Of a DNA stretch of 64,000 nt, positions 50,424-57,983 are shown in pieces (the first letter of the stretch is position 1; the number at the start of each line of letters is the position of its first letter). The notes beneath the pieces are model-generated. The model was not told where the DNA came from. It made no database searches and worked only from the letters and a program-made list of their open reading frames with translations. Made by a program: the position numbers and the translations under genes. Origin of the DNA: Gemmatimonadaceae bacterium (GTDB lineage: Bacteria; Gemmatimonadota; Gemmatimonadetes; Gemmatimonadales; Gemmatimonadaceae); the NCBI GenBank assembly GCA_024710705.1, contig JANJUF010000090.1:49571-113570 (forward strand), read 5' to 3'.

Positions 50424-50503
50424 GTCGCCGCCGAGAGTGGGAATGCACTCGACCGGCGGCGACCGAAAGATACAGTACAGCAGGGTTCCCGACTACCGGG
50501 AAC
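50424..50503 (-). terminator. Two hairpins between rpsB and tsf
   Basis: Hairpin 1 (50424-50463): GTCGCCGCCG pairs with CGGCGGCGAC, extended by GAGTG/CACTC. Hairpin 2 (50485-50503): GTTCCCG, loop ACTAC, CGGGAAC, nearest the rpsB stop. Neither is followed by a T-tract on the minus strand. Partial termination, RNA protection or attenuation of tsf relative to rpsB is likely. Confidence 0.6.
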
Positions 50504-50517
50504 GCCGACGAGAACCC

Positions 50518-51429
50518 TTACTCGGCGGCGCCTTCGCCTTCAGCGGCATCGCCGGCGGCCGCTTCGGTGCCGGGCTTGAGGCGCGCAGCGATGGCGTCGG
50601 GCTTGGCGCGACGGCGGCGCGGACGGCCCGCCTTGTCGCCGCCACCGCGGCCACCACGTTCGTTGCCGCGCTCCTTTTCGGTACCGCGCTCAGACGACCA
50701 GGTGGTCGCCTCGCCGGACTCTTCGACGTCCGGACGCACCGGCGCCTCGCGACGGGCCTCGGAGATCGCGTCGGCCACGGCCGCCGTGATGAGCTCCACC
50801 GAGCGAATCGCATCGTCGTTGCCGGCAATCGGCACGGTGATGAGGTCCGGATCGGAGTTGGTGTCGCAGATGGCGATGAGCGGGATGCCGAGCTTGTTGG
50901 CCTCGTCCACCGCGATGCGCTCCTTCTTGGCATCCACGACGAACATCAGCCCCGGGAGCCGTCCGAGCGACTTGATGCCCGAGAGGTTCTTGGCCAGCTT
51001 GTCGCGCTGGCGGGCCATCATGAGCTGTTCCTTCTTCGTGTAGTTCTCGAAGGCCCCGCCCTCAACAGAACCGGCCTCGAGCTCCTTGAGCTTGCGGATC
51101 TGCTTCTTGACCGTGGCGAAGTTGGTCAGCAGCCCGCCAAGCCAGCGCTCGGTGATGTGCATCGAGCCCGACTTCTCAGCCTGCTCGGCGACAATGGCCG
51201 CGAGCTGCTGCTTGGTGCAGACGAAGAGGACCTGCTCACCGCGGAGCACGACTTCGCGCGCCAGCTCCTTGGCCTTCTCGAGCTGGGTGAGGGTCTTCTG
51301 GAGATCGATGATGTGAATCCCGTTGCGCTCCGCAAAAATGAAGCGGCGCATTTTGGGATTCCAACGGCGGGTCTGGTGTCCGAAGTGGACACCGGCCTTG
51401 AGGAGCTCGTCGAGCGAGGGACTGGACAT
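50518..51429 (-). CDS. rpsB: 30S ribosomal protein S2, with extended basic C-terminus
   Basis: 303 residues. The S2 core (LLKAGVHFGHQTRRWNPKM, FAERNGIHIIDLQKT, LIAICDTNSDPDLITVPIAGNDD) ends near residue 225. A ~75-residue tail follows, rich in Arg, Gly, Glu and Ala (ERGGRGGGDKAGRPRRRRAKP), longer than in E. coli. Heads the rpsB-tsf-pyrH-frr run. Confidence 0.97.
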   Translation of the reverse strand: MSSPSLDELLKAGVHFGHQTRRWNPKMRRFIFAERNGIHIIDLQKTLTQLEKAKELAREVVLRGEQVLFVCTKQQLAAIVAEQAEKSGSMHITERWLGGLLTNFATVKKQIRKLKELEAGSVEGGAFENYTKKEQLMMARQRDKLAKNLSGIKSLGRLPGLMFVVDAKKERIAVDEANKLGIPLIAICDTNSDPDLITVPIAGNDDAIRSVELITAAVADAISEARREAPVRPDVEESGEATTWSSERGTEKERGNERGGRGGGDKAGRPRRRRAKPDAIAARLKPGTEAAAGDAAEGEGAAE

Positions 51430-51543
51430 TTTTGGCTTCGGTTTGAGCGTTGCGTCGCGTCATCGGCATTTCCAGACCGCGCCCGGATGGCACGGCACCC
51501 TGGGATGCCTCTGCTTCGCTGAGAGGTTGTACTGCAGGGTCGG

Positions 51544-51602
51544 GACGGAAGACGGAAGACGGAAGGAACTGCTTGTACCTTCCCTCTTCCGTCTTCCGTC
51601 TT
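51544..51602 (-). terminator. Heptad-repeat hairpin after rpsI
   Basis: Left arm: GACGGAA three times then GG (51544-51566). Right arm: CTTCCGTCTTCCGTCTT (51586-51602). They form about 17 base pairs. It starts 6 bases after the rpsI stop on the minus strand, so probably ends the rplM-rpsI transcript. The 178-base rpsI-rpsB gap should hold an rpsB promoter that I could not place. Confidence 0.65.
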
Positions 51603-51607
51603 GAAGC

Positions 51608-52003
51608 TTAGCGCTTCGAGAACTGGAACCGCTTACGCGCCTTCGGACGGCCCGGCTTCTTGCGCTCAACCGCACGCGCATCGCGCGTGAGCAGGCCCAA
51701 GTCGCGGAGCTTCGGACGGAGATCCTCGTCGATCTTCACCAGTGCGCGGGCGATGGCGAGGCGGAGCGCGCCGGCCTGGCCAGTCTGGCCACCGCCGGTG
51801 AGGTTCGCCTGCACGTCATACGCGCCGAGGGTTTCGGTCGCCGTGAACGGCTGCTGAATGGCCGTCACGAGGGCCGGGCGCGGGAAGTAATCCCCGAGCG
51901 TGCGGCCGTTGAGATCCCACTTCCCGGTGCCCGGGGTGAGGTACACGCGGCAAACGGCTTCCTTACGGCGGCCGATGGTGTGCGTCGAATTGGTCGTGGC
52001 CAT
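51608..52003 (-). CDS. rpsI: 30S ribosomal protein S9
   Basis: 131 residues: [27 protein letters not shown] at the start, and the basic end [18 protein letters not shown] that reaches the P site. Three bases after rplM. Confidence 0.98.
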   Translation of the reverse strand: MATTNSTHTIGRRKEAVCRVYLTPGTGKWDLNGRTLGDYFPRPALVTAIQQPFTATETLGAYDVQANLTGGGQTGQAGALRLAIARALVKIDEDLRPKLRDLGLLTRDARAVERKKPGRPKARKRFQFSKR

Positions 52004-52006
52004 GTG

Positions 52007-52459
52007 TTACTTCGCCTCGGCCTTCGGGAAGGTGAGCGTCTCGGGCTGCTGGGCAGCGTGCGGGTGCTTGGCATCCGCGTAGACGCGGAGCTTGAGGCGG
52101 AGCTTCTGGCGGCCGAGGGCGGTTTTGGGCAGCATGCCGTAGACGGCCTTCTCGATCACGCGCTCGGGGTGCTTGGCGAGCATGGACGCGAAGGGCGTGT
52201 AGAGCTCGTGGCCCATGTAGCCGGTGTGGCGGAAGTAATTCTTCTGCTCCGCCTTGCGGCCGGTAACGCGGATCTTGGACGCGTTGATGACGATGACGTT
52301 GTCGCCCGTGTCCATATGGGGCGTGAACATCGGCTTGTGCTTGCCGCGGATGATCCGCGCGATCTCGGTGGCGAGGCGACCGAGGACCATTCCATCGGCG
52401 TCGACGACGAACCACTTCGCGTCGATGTCAGCCGGGGTGGCCGTGTACGTGCTACGCAT
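52007..52459 (-). CDS. rplM: 50S ribosomal protein L13
   Basis: 150 residues from ATG 52459 (MRSTYTATPADIDAKWFVVDADG); the track's upstream start is a TTG. Typical L13 stretches: VLGRLATEIARIIRGKHKP, VIVINASKIRVTGRKAEQKNYFRHTGY and VYGMLPKTALGRQ. Heads the ribosomal operon. Confidence 0.97.
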   Translation of the reverse strand: MRSTYTATPADIDAKWFVVDADGMVLGRLATEIARIIRGKHKPMFTPHMDTGDNVIVINASKIRVTGRKAEQKNYFRHTGYMGHELYTPFASMLAKHPERVIEKAVYGMLPKTALGRQKLRLKLRVYADAKHPHAAQQPETLTFPKAEAK

Positions 52460-52823
52460 TGGTCTCAACAACTGGAGAGGTACAACGCCTCACCGGTGCG
52501 GGATGCAACCCGGGTCTTGGCACCCAGTTAAGGGTTTTTGGGGCAGTCGGTAAAGCTAGTCCAGCGAGGTATTTGGGTCAACTGGTGGGACTTGAGACGG
52601 AAGACGGAAGATGTAAGAACCGATTCGGGATCAAGTCGCAGTCTTCCTTCGTGTCGCTTCTCGCTCACGCGTCGGCCTTTCGTCGAGCCCAGTGGGTGGC
52701 TTCAGCGCGCAGAATGGCCGCCTGCGGGGGCCAAGCGGAAGACGGGCGAGCGGAAACCGTATGGCTCACACCTAAGTTATTATATCTCTTGCTTTTCTAT
52801 CATAAGCGGCTTATCTTCTTTCC
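52460..52823. other. Divergent intergenic region between rplM and the AbiEii locus
   Basis: No gene is supported in these 364 bases. It should hold the rplM promoter on the minus strand; I find no convincing site beyond a weak TTGCAT-N17-TTGTAC. It also contains a GACGGAAGACGGAAG repeat at 52595-52609. The last ~70 bases turn AT-rich and contain the promoter of the first small gene. Confidence 0.6.
52789..52817 (+). promoter_or_regulatory. Promoter/operator of small gene A
   Basis: TTGCTT (52789-52794), 17-base spacer, TATCTT (52812-52817), 6 bases to ATG 52824. The spacer holds TATCATAAGCG (52798-52808), and a perfect palindrome ATAAGC-G-GCTTAT (52802-52814) runs into the -10. The same 11-mer is in the same spacer position upstream of gene B. 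Autoregulation is likely but inferred. Confidence 0.7.
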
Positions 52824-53087
52824 ATGACCTCTGTCCGGAAGTATCTCGCCGAAATCGGTGCGCGTGGTGGTCGGAAGAGCCGGCGCGCGCTCACGCCCTC
52901 GGCTGCCCGTTCGATGGTGCGCATTCGAGAGGCGCGGAAGGCGTTCAAGCGCTACCGTACCCGCTGCTTCTGGTGGGCAGACCCCTCGCTTCGAATCGGC
53001 GCCGACGACGTGGCGTGGGTTGCGGAGCAGCTCATGAAGCATGGCGATCGCGAGGCCTTTCAACTCGGGGCGAAGCTATGCCCGTAA
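52824..53087 (+). CDS. Small basic protein A, putative partner/antitoxin of the AbiEii-like protein
   Basis: 87 residues. The N-terminus is basic and helical (EIGARGGRKSRRALTP), followed by ARSMVRIREARKAFKRY, a distinctive RCFWW, and an acidic helical end DDVAWVAEQLMKHGDREA. I do not recognise a named family. It overlaps the nucleotidyltransferase gene by 10 bases, and a paralogue about three-quarters identical follows that gene. Position suggests the antitoxin half of a two-gene module; there is no direct evidence for that function. Confidence 0.75.
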   Translation: MTSVRKYLAEIGARGGRKSRRALTPSAARSMVRIREARKAFKRYRTRCFWWADPSLRIGADDVAWVAEQLMKHGDREAFQLGAKLCP

Positions 53088-53884
53088 CTCCCTTCCAACT
53101 CGGCGTACTCGCGACGCTCGGGAGCCGCTCGGATCGGTACCTCGCCGGCGGTGCCGCCTTGCATCATGCCCCCGACTCGCTCCGGTTCAGCGACGACCTC
53201 GACTTCTTCCATGACGCCGAGGCGCGGGTGGCGGCCGCATTCGCGGCCGATCGGCAATTGCTCGACCGCGCCGGCTACGAGGTCGAACTCGCCTTCAGCC
53301 AGCCTGGCTTCATTCGCGCACTGGTGAGCCGGGGGGGCGAGGCGACGCGCGTTGACTGGTCGCACGACACCGCGTGGCGATTTTTCCCACTGCACCTCGC
53401 GAGCGGTGGTGGCTGGATGCTGCATCCGGTGGACTTGGCAATCAACAAGGTGCTGGCGCTTGCCGGCCGCAACGAGCCGCGCGACGTGCTCGACCTCCTG
53501 TGGTGCGACGAGCACGTGCTGAAGGCGGAGGCCTTGATGTGGGCCGCGCCGGGAAAGGATCCGGGCCTCTCGCCTCTGAGCCTCGTTGAACTCTTGTCGC
53601 GCCGCGGACGACTCGACGCCGCAGATCTCGCGCGACTCTCGCTCCGCGAAGCGCCGCCGACGCCGGCAGCAGTCCGAGAGACGTGGCACACACTGCTTGA
53701 ACGTGCCACGAATTTCGCGCGCACGCGCCCCGCGGGAGAGGTCGGCGTTCTCTATTTGGATTCGCACGGCGCCGCACGCGTGCCGACTGAAGAGCGAACG
53801 TTGACGGAGCAGGACTTGCGCATCCATCGGGGCGCGCCGGGGGGCGTTGTGCCCCGCATATCAGACGCCGCGCTCGGCGACTAG
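53078..53884 (+). CDS. AbiEii/AbiGii-type nucleotidyltransferase
   Basis: 268 residues from ATG 53078; the track frame starts far upstream at 52538. Nucleotidyltransferase signature: YLAGGAALHH (GG at 24-25) then RFSDDLDFFHD (D40, D42). The family's second motif is NKVLALAGRNEPRDVLDLLWCDE. Characterised AbiEii toxins transfer nucleotides to tRNA acceptor ends; they pair with AbiEi, whereas here the partner is the small RCFWW protein. The C-terminus (VGVLYLDSHGAARVPT) looks like a short extra domain. Confidence 0.85.
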   Translation: MPVTPFQLGVLATLGSRSDRYLAGGAALHHAPDSLRFSDDLDFFHDAEARVAAAFAADRQLLDRAGYEVELAFSQPGFIRALVSRGGEATRVDWSHDTAWRFFPLHLASGGGWMLHPVDLAINKVLALAGRNEPRDVLDLLWCDEHVLKAEALMWAAPGKDPGLSPLSLVELLSRRGRLDAADLARLSLREAPPTPAAVRETWHTLLERATNFARTRPAGEVGVLYLDSHGAARVPTEERTLTEQDLRIHRGAPGGVVPRISDAALGD

Positions 53885-53921
53885 AGCGCGGTCTGCGACC
53901 GCTCTCAACTGCTTATCCCCG

Positions 53922-53950
53922 TTGCATTTATATCATAAGCGTGGTATGGT
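53922..53950 (+). promoter_or_regulatory. Promoter/operator of small gene B
   Basis: TTGCAT (53922-53927), 17-base spacer, TATGGT (53945-53950), 7 bases to ATG 53958. The spacer carries TATCATAAGCG (53931-53941) in the same register as the gene A promoter. A further GCTTAT at 53911-53916 can pair with ATAAGC at 53935-53940. Confidence 0.7.
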
Positions 53951-53957
53951 ATTGTCG

Positions 53958-54248
53958 ATGCGCTCCGCTCGTCGATTCTTCGCTGAAATTGGGTCGCGCG
54001 GAGGCCGCAAAAGCCGCCGCGTCCTGACGCCTGCGGATGCCCGCTCCATGGTGCGTGTGCGCGAGGCGCGCAAGGCATTTAGGCGCTATCACGCGCGCTG
54101 CTTCTGGTGGACGAATCCCGAATTTCGAATCGGCGCCGAGGATGTGGCTTGGGTCGCGGAGCAACTCATGATTCACGGCGATCGAGAAGCCAACACGCTC
54201 GGGGCGAAGCTCCTCCCCCGCAAGCGCGAAACTTCACTCGACGACTAG
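53958..54248 (+). CDS. Small basic protein B, paralogue of protein A
   Basis: 96 residues from ATG 53958. This start aligns residue for residue with protein A (MRSARRFFAEIGSRGG against MTSVRKYLAEIGARGG) and fits the promoter; the track start at 53847 and the ATG at 53946 do not. 63 of 84 aligned residues match A by hand. It adds a short tail (RKRETSLDD) and has no toxin gene of its own behind it. After it, about 200 bases to 54447 hold nothing recognisable. Confidence 0.75.
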   Translation: MRSARRFFAEIGSRGGRKSRRVLTPADARSMVRVREARKAFRRYHARCFWWTNPEFRIGAEDVAWVAEQLMIHGDREANTLGAKLLPRKRETSLDD

Positions 54249-54447
54249 CGACCCGCTCGGCCTCATCATCGCGCCACGACCCGCGCCGGTCTCGTGCTGC
54301 TGCTGCGCTCTCCGTTGCCGAGCTGTCCGAACTTTCCGTAGCCCCAGCATTCCGCTCTGAAATCGAGTCGTATCGCGCACGTAGTACGGTGACCTGCATG
54401 AACGGAGCGGTAGCGTCCAGACGGCGCGCCCAAGTCCGGTGACTCCC

Positions 54448-55251
54448 TCAGGGCTCGCGACGGGTCCAGATGAAGACGGCGGCGCAGGCGTCCCCTATGG
54501 CTTCGGCCGGGAGCGCGGACGATCCGCGGTAGACCTCGACGGCCTCGACGTCGTCATCGCGAAGATTCGGCGGCGTTGCTGTCCGGAGGCCATCGAGGAA
54601 CCACGCGACGGAATTCATTGTCCTCTGTGTGGAGGTGAGCGTCGGCATCCCGTCGCTGTCGGTTCCGGTCGAGATATCAACGCCGACTCCCACGCAGCGC
54701 GGCACGTTGAGACCGACCACATTGCCGAACACATCAGTGACAATGCGAATGCCGGGCACCATGGCCATTGCGGCGCGCACGCTGCCGAGTCGTTCAATGT
54801 CGTCGCGCGTGAACGTGCGCCCCTTGCCCTCGGCGCGCCGCCGGTAGAAGTCGTCGAGCGATGCCGGGGCGCCCGGGGGCATATACGGACGCCGCGCCTC
54901 GGCCACCACCGCGTCCAGGAGTTGCGCGAGCGGGCTGAGTTCGATGCGGAACTGGCGATGGACCCCACCTTGGAGATTGATCTCGGATTGCAGTGCGCCG
55001 TAGCCGATGCGGCGCACGACGAGCGTCGCGGGTCCGGCGGCGACGCGAAGCGAGAAGAAGCCCTGGCCATCCGTGCGGGTCGTGAGGCCGTCGGGCTGCA
55101 GCAGCACGGCGGCGTCCGAAATCGGCAGGCCGAGCGTGTCGACGACGGTGCCGGCGATCCAGAGCGAGTCCGTGCTCGCCTGCGCGCGCGATGCCGACGG
55201 CAGGGCGACGACGAGTGGCAAGGTCGCGATGAGGAGCTGTCGCACCGTCAT
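54448..55251 (-). CDS. Secreted carboxypeptidase-regulatory-like protein with TonB-plug-like C-terminus
   Basis: 267 residues from ATG 55251, coupled to the upstream gene (ATGA). Signal peptide MTVRQLLIATLPLVVALPSASRAQA. Residues about 30-110 form a CarboxypepD_reg-type beta domain (IAGTVVDTLGLPISDAAVLLQ, TRTDGQGFFSLRV). The rest, including FTRDDIERLGSVRAAMAMVPGI and VEAVEVYRGSSALPAE, resembles the plug of TonB-dependent receptors, but there is no barrel. It is either a stand-alone periplasmic domain or a truncated receptor. Confidence 0.8.
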   Translation of the reverse strand: MTVRQLLIATLPLVVALPSASRAQASTDSLWIAGTVVDTLGLPISDAAVLLQPDGLTTRTDGQGFFSLRVAAGPATLVVRRIGYGALQSEINLQGGVHRQFRIELSPLAQLLDAVVAEARRPYMPPGAPASLDDFYRRRAEGKGRTFTRDDIERLGSVRAAMAMVPGIRIVTDVFGNVVGLNVPRCVGVGVDISTGTDSDGMPTLTSTQRTMNSVAWFLDGLRTATPPNLRDDDVEAVEVYRGSSALPAEAIGDACAAVFIWTRREP

Positions 55252-56693
55252 CGCTCCGGGCAAATGGATGGCGGGTCCTCGGGACGGCAGGGCACGAGCC
55301 GCACCTCGCGCTCGGTGACGCCGCCACGCGCCGCCAGCGACGTCACCGACTGTCGAAAGCCCCGCGCCAGCACCGTGAGAGTGATGCGCACGGAGGCGTT
55401 GAGATCGCACAGCGCCACGTGGCCAATCTCGTCCGAACTCGCGCGCACAGCACCAGATCGCAGGAACGTGGGGAGCGTGCGCCCCCTCCAGGTGGCCAGG
55501 GCGGCGGCTGAGGGCACGCCGACATCGAGCGTGCCGTCGAGTACGCGGACCACCAATGCCGCGCGCGTGTCGGCGCCCGCCGAGTGGGGACACAACTGTG
55601 CGTACGCGGCCGCGCCGGAGGGCACGGCCACGTCCACGTGGATGGTGCTGTCCGCCGGGAGGTACAGCGTGCGTCGACCGTCCACGCCGAACAACCGCAG
55701 GCGCTCGTGGTCGACGCGCAAGGTGACGTCGCCGGCCGGCACGCGGTCGAGCGCGAAGCGACCCGCCGAATCGCTACGCACGGCGCGGCCCGTGCCGAGG
55801 GCGGTGACGCGCGCGCCTGAGAGGCCGCCGCTCGGGTGCGATGCGTCGCGCACGCGTCCTTCGATGCGGCCGATCGCCTTCGGCAGCCCTGACGGCACCG
55901 CCTTCAAGTCGCTGATGCTCGCGCCCTCGATGCGAATGCCATCCAGGTGCTCCTCGCGTTCCGTCGTCTGCGCCGTGCGCCGTTCGCGCAGCCCGAGGCG
56001 GGGCGTGCGAACTTCCCAGGTCGTGATGCCACGAATGCCGTTCTCCCACGCGCCGAACGACAGCGAGCCACCCGCCTGAGCCGGTGCGAGCGACGCATCG
56101 AGGTTCACGTAGGTGAACTCGACCCGCAGCAGATGGCTCGTTTCGCGATCCAACCAGAAGATGCCGGCGATGTCGACCTGCTCGCGCGTCGGGAGCGGAG
56201 CGAAGTGCAGGCCAAGGGCCTCGGGAGCGCGCGGGTCGGCCACCAAGCGGAAGCAATGGTCGCGCGCGAACGCGTCAGAAAGGAGCGTGCCGGCGTCCGG
56301 GGCGAAGAGCAGGTCGGGACCATCCATCGCCAAGAGGTACCCGTCGCGCGACAGCACGTCTGGCGGAAGGGTTTGGAAGAGCTCGGCGGTCCGCGCCACG
56401 ATGGTGTCATCGGTGGCCATCACAATGCGACCGAACGCGTCGAGTTCGCGCACACGCCGCAACGCCTGGATCGTAGGCGGGCTCATTGCCGCTGCCCGGC
56501 GGGCATCGCCGAGAGCCTCGCGGGCGGCGGCCCACACGGTGCCGATTGTGCCAGCATCCGCGTCCCGCGCGCAGGCCGTGGCGCCGGTGATACGGATGGC
56601 CTCTAGCCGTCTGCCGGTCTGTTGGGCCTGCAGAGATTCCTGCAGGACGGGCAGTAGGAGGGCTAGCGCAGCGAAACGACTCGCGCGGAACAT
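55248..56693 (-). CDS. Secreted protein with carboxypeptidase-regulatory-like domain, unknown function
   Basis: 481 residues from ATG 56693 (MFRASRFAALALLLPVLQESLQAQQ, a signal peptide); the track start is 39 bases upstream. The N-terminal half has no named fold but includes an outer-membrane-protein-like stretch (VDIAGIFWLDRETSHLLRVEFTYVN). The middle carries a regulatory-like beta domain (IGRIEGRVRDASHPSGGLSGARV, DSAGRFALDRVPAGDVTLRV). It precedes the plug-like gene, with which it is translationally coupled. No catalytic motif seen. Confidence 0.78.
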   Translation of the reverse strand: MFRASRFAALALLLPVLQESLQAQQTGRRLEAIRITGATACARDADAGTIGTVWAAAREALGDARRAAAMSPPTIQALRRVRELDAFGRIVMATDDTIVARTAELFQTLPPDVLSRDGYLLAMDGPDLLFAPDAGTLLSDAFARDHCFRLVADPRAPEALGLHFAPLPTREQVDIAGIFWLDRETSHLLRVEFTYVNLDASLAPAQAGGSLSFGAWENGIRGITTWEVRTPRLGLRERRTAQTTEREEHLDGIRIEGASISDLKAVPSGLPKAIGRIEGRVRDASHPSGGLSGARVTALGTGRAVRSDSAGRFALDRVPAGDVTLRVDHERLRLFGVDGRRTLYLPADSTIHVDVAVPSGAAAYAQLCPHSAGADTRAALVVRVLDGTLDVGVPSAAALATWRGRTLPTFLRSGAVRASSDEIGHVALCDLNASVRITLTVLARGFRQSVTSLAARGGVTEREVRLVPCRPEDPPSICPER

Positions 56694-57108
56694 TTGCCTA
56701 AGACCCCATTGGCAGCGATGTCGGCAGAGCAAACCTTCGGTCGGGCGGAGATTGCGCTGTACACACTTCTTGCCCGTCTCGCGGCGAGAGCGGCCGCTCG
56801 GGGTCGGTACAACCCGCTAGAGGCGAGCATGCGGATAGTGACCTCGGTGCCATCTGCGATTCGCTCCATGGCAGAGCATACGGCGAGCTATGCACAAATA
56901 CACTGACCTTTAGTGGCGCATTGTAGTTATCTTTCTTTTACTGGCTTTGGAAGTGCACTGGCTGCCTCGCCAAGCTTCTCTCAGTCAAGAGCAGGCCGGG
57001 AACCTCGCGGAGTCGAGTCCGCGCGACGGTCGCCGGAGACTTCGCCAGCCGGGTATCCTGATACGGATCGCCGAGCGTGCGCCGGTGCCAACCACAGTCG
57101 GGCGTCTC
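56694..57108. other. Non-coding stretch between the secreted-protein genes and the IS remnant
   Basis: No ORF here has coding character; the + strand 56694-56906 frame is short and lacks family features. The first part should hold the promoter of the minus-strand secreted genes. The part from 56940 to 57108 continues the transposase strand but no longer encodes transposase-like sequence, so it marks the point where the IS is cut off. Confidence 0.5.
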
Positions 57109-57523
57109 AGCGCGCGAAACGGGCGCCCGTCGGCAAAGCGATCGTGGACGAAGTCCATGCTCCAGCGTGGCTTCAGCCCCGTCGGCACAAGATGCGGGAT
57201 CCGCACCACCGCAACCCGCTTGCGGCCCTTCCGGCGCTTCAGCAGCAGGCGACCGTCGCGACACATCCGGGCGATGCGCTTCGGATTCACTCAGAACCCC
57301 AGGCGGCGCATCTTGTTCGTGAGGCGCGGCACGCCCCACGGCCGCTTCTTCGCGGCCCACGTCGTCAGCGCGAGCCGCAACGCCGGGTCGTCGACGCGCA
57401 GGTGCCGATACCGGACCGCCGCGCGGTGGATGCCCAGGAACCGGCAGGCCCGGCGCTCACTGACCTCGCCGGTGGTCCGCACGCGGGCCACGACCGTCCG
57501 TCGCTGCTCGGTCGTCACCACGT
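57109..57523 (-). pseudogene. IS3-family transposase OrfB, interrupted and truncated
   Basis: The frame runs VVTTEQRRTVVARVRTTGEVSERRACRFLGIHRAAVRYR and KKRPWGVPRLTNKMRRLGF, then a TGA (57293-57291), then continues in the same frame as VNPKRIARMCRDGRLLLKRRKGRKR and RWSMDFVHDRFADGRPFRAL. The TGA stands where intact relatives have a coding residue. Only the first catalytic aspartate region (MDFVHD) is left; the remaining DDE residues are absent. Confidence 0.8.
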
Positions 57524-57781
57524 TTTTCCCACCACGTCCTTCAGCACCTGCAGATTCAGCGCCTGGTCGGCGACCACGCGCTTGATCTGGCGGTTCTCCT
57601 CCTCGAGTTGCCGGAGCCGCTTGGCGTCGCTGACCTGCAGGCCGCCGAACTTCTTCCGCCACCGATAGAAGGTTTCCTTGGAGAGCCCCAACCGCCGACA
57701 GAGCTCGGTGACCGGCGTCCCGGCCTCGGCCTCCTGGAACAGGCCGATGATCTGCTCGTCCATCCACTTCGACTTTCGCAT
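57515..57781 (-). CDS. IS3-family transposase OrfA
   Basis: 88 residues from ATG 57781 (MRKSKWMDEQIIGLFQEAEAG); the track start adds 14 residues. Helix-turn-helix: GTPVTELCRRLGLSKETFYRWRKKFGG, then a leucine-zipper-like coiled coil RLRQLEEENRQIKRVVADQALNLQVLKDVV. The end GGGAAAAACGTGGTGA overlaps orfB and contains an A-run suited to the -1 frameshift used by this family. Confidence 0.85.
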   Translation of the reverse strand: MRKSKWMDEQIIGLFQEAEAGTPVTELCRRLGLSKETFYRWRKKFGGLQVSDAKRLRQLEEENRQIKRVVADQALNLQVLKDVVGKTW

Positions 57782-57983
57782 CCAGTCCTCCCGCGGCTGG
57801 CGCCGCACTGTGAAGACTGTCAACTAAAGACCGGACTCATTGGCGGGGGGAATCCCGGATGCATTGTCATCCTCATTTGCAGGTTTGTGGGATGACGTCT
57901 AGGTCACTTGGCTCTCTGATACTGTCCTGTCAGGAGCCTGAACGCGTCTGGTCGCTCTCGCTACCAAGCGCAGGCAGCCCGCG

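Larger units (their letters stand above)
57109..57841 (-). mobile_element. Decayed IS3-family element (IS407-like), truncated
   Basis: Two overlapping reading frames in IS3 order (orfA, then orfB in the -1 frame) on the minus strand. The upstream end may be TGAGTCCGGTCTTTAGTTGACA (57841-57820), beginning TG as IS3 ends do. The other end is missing: transposase similarity stops at 57108, before most of the DDE domain. A nonsense codon also interrupts orfB. It cannot move by itself. Confidence 0.75.

Noticed and set aside
51544-51602. GACGGAA repeats considered as a CRISPR array
   Set aside because: Units are 7 bases with no spacers and no cas genes; they form an inverted repeat at a gene end.
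54439-56079. 546-residue plus-strand ORF opposite the secreted proteins
   Set aside because: The minus-strand frames have signal peptides, regulatory-domain motifs and coupled starts; the plus frame has none and a shadow-like composition.
56694-56906. 70-residue plus-strand ORF upstream of the secreted-protein gene
   Set aside because: No family features, no promoter or ribosome site, and it lies where the minus-strand promoter should be.
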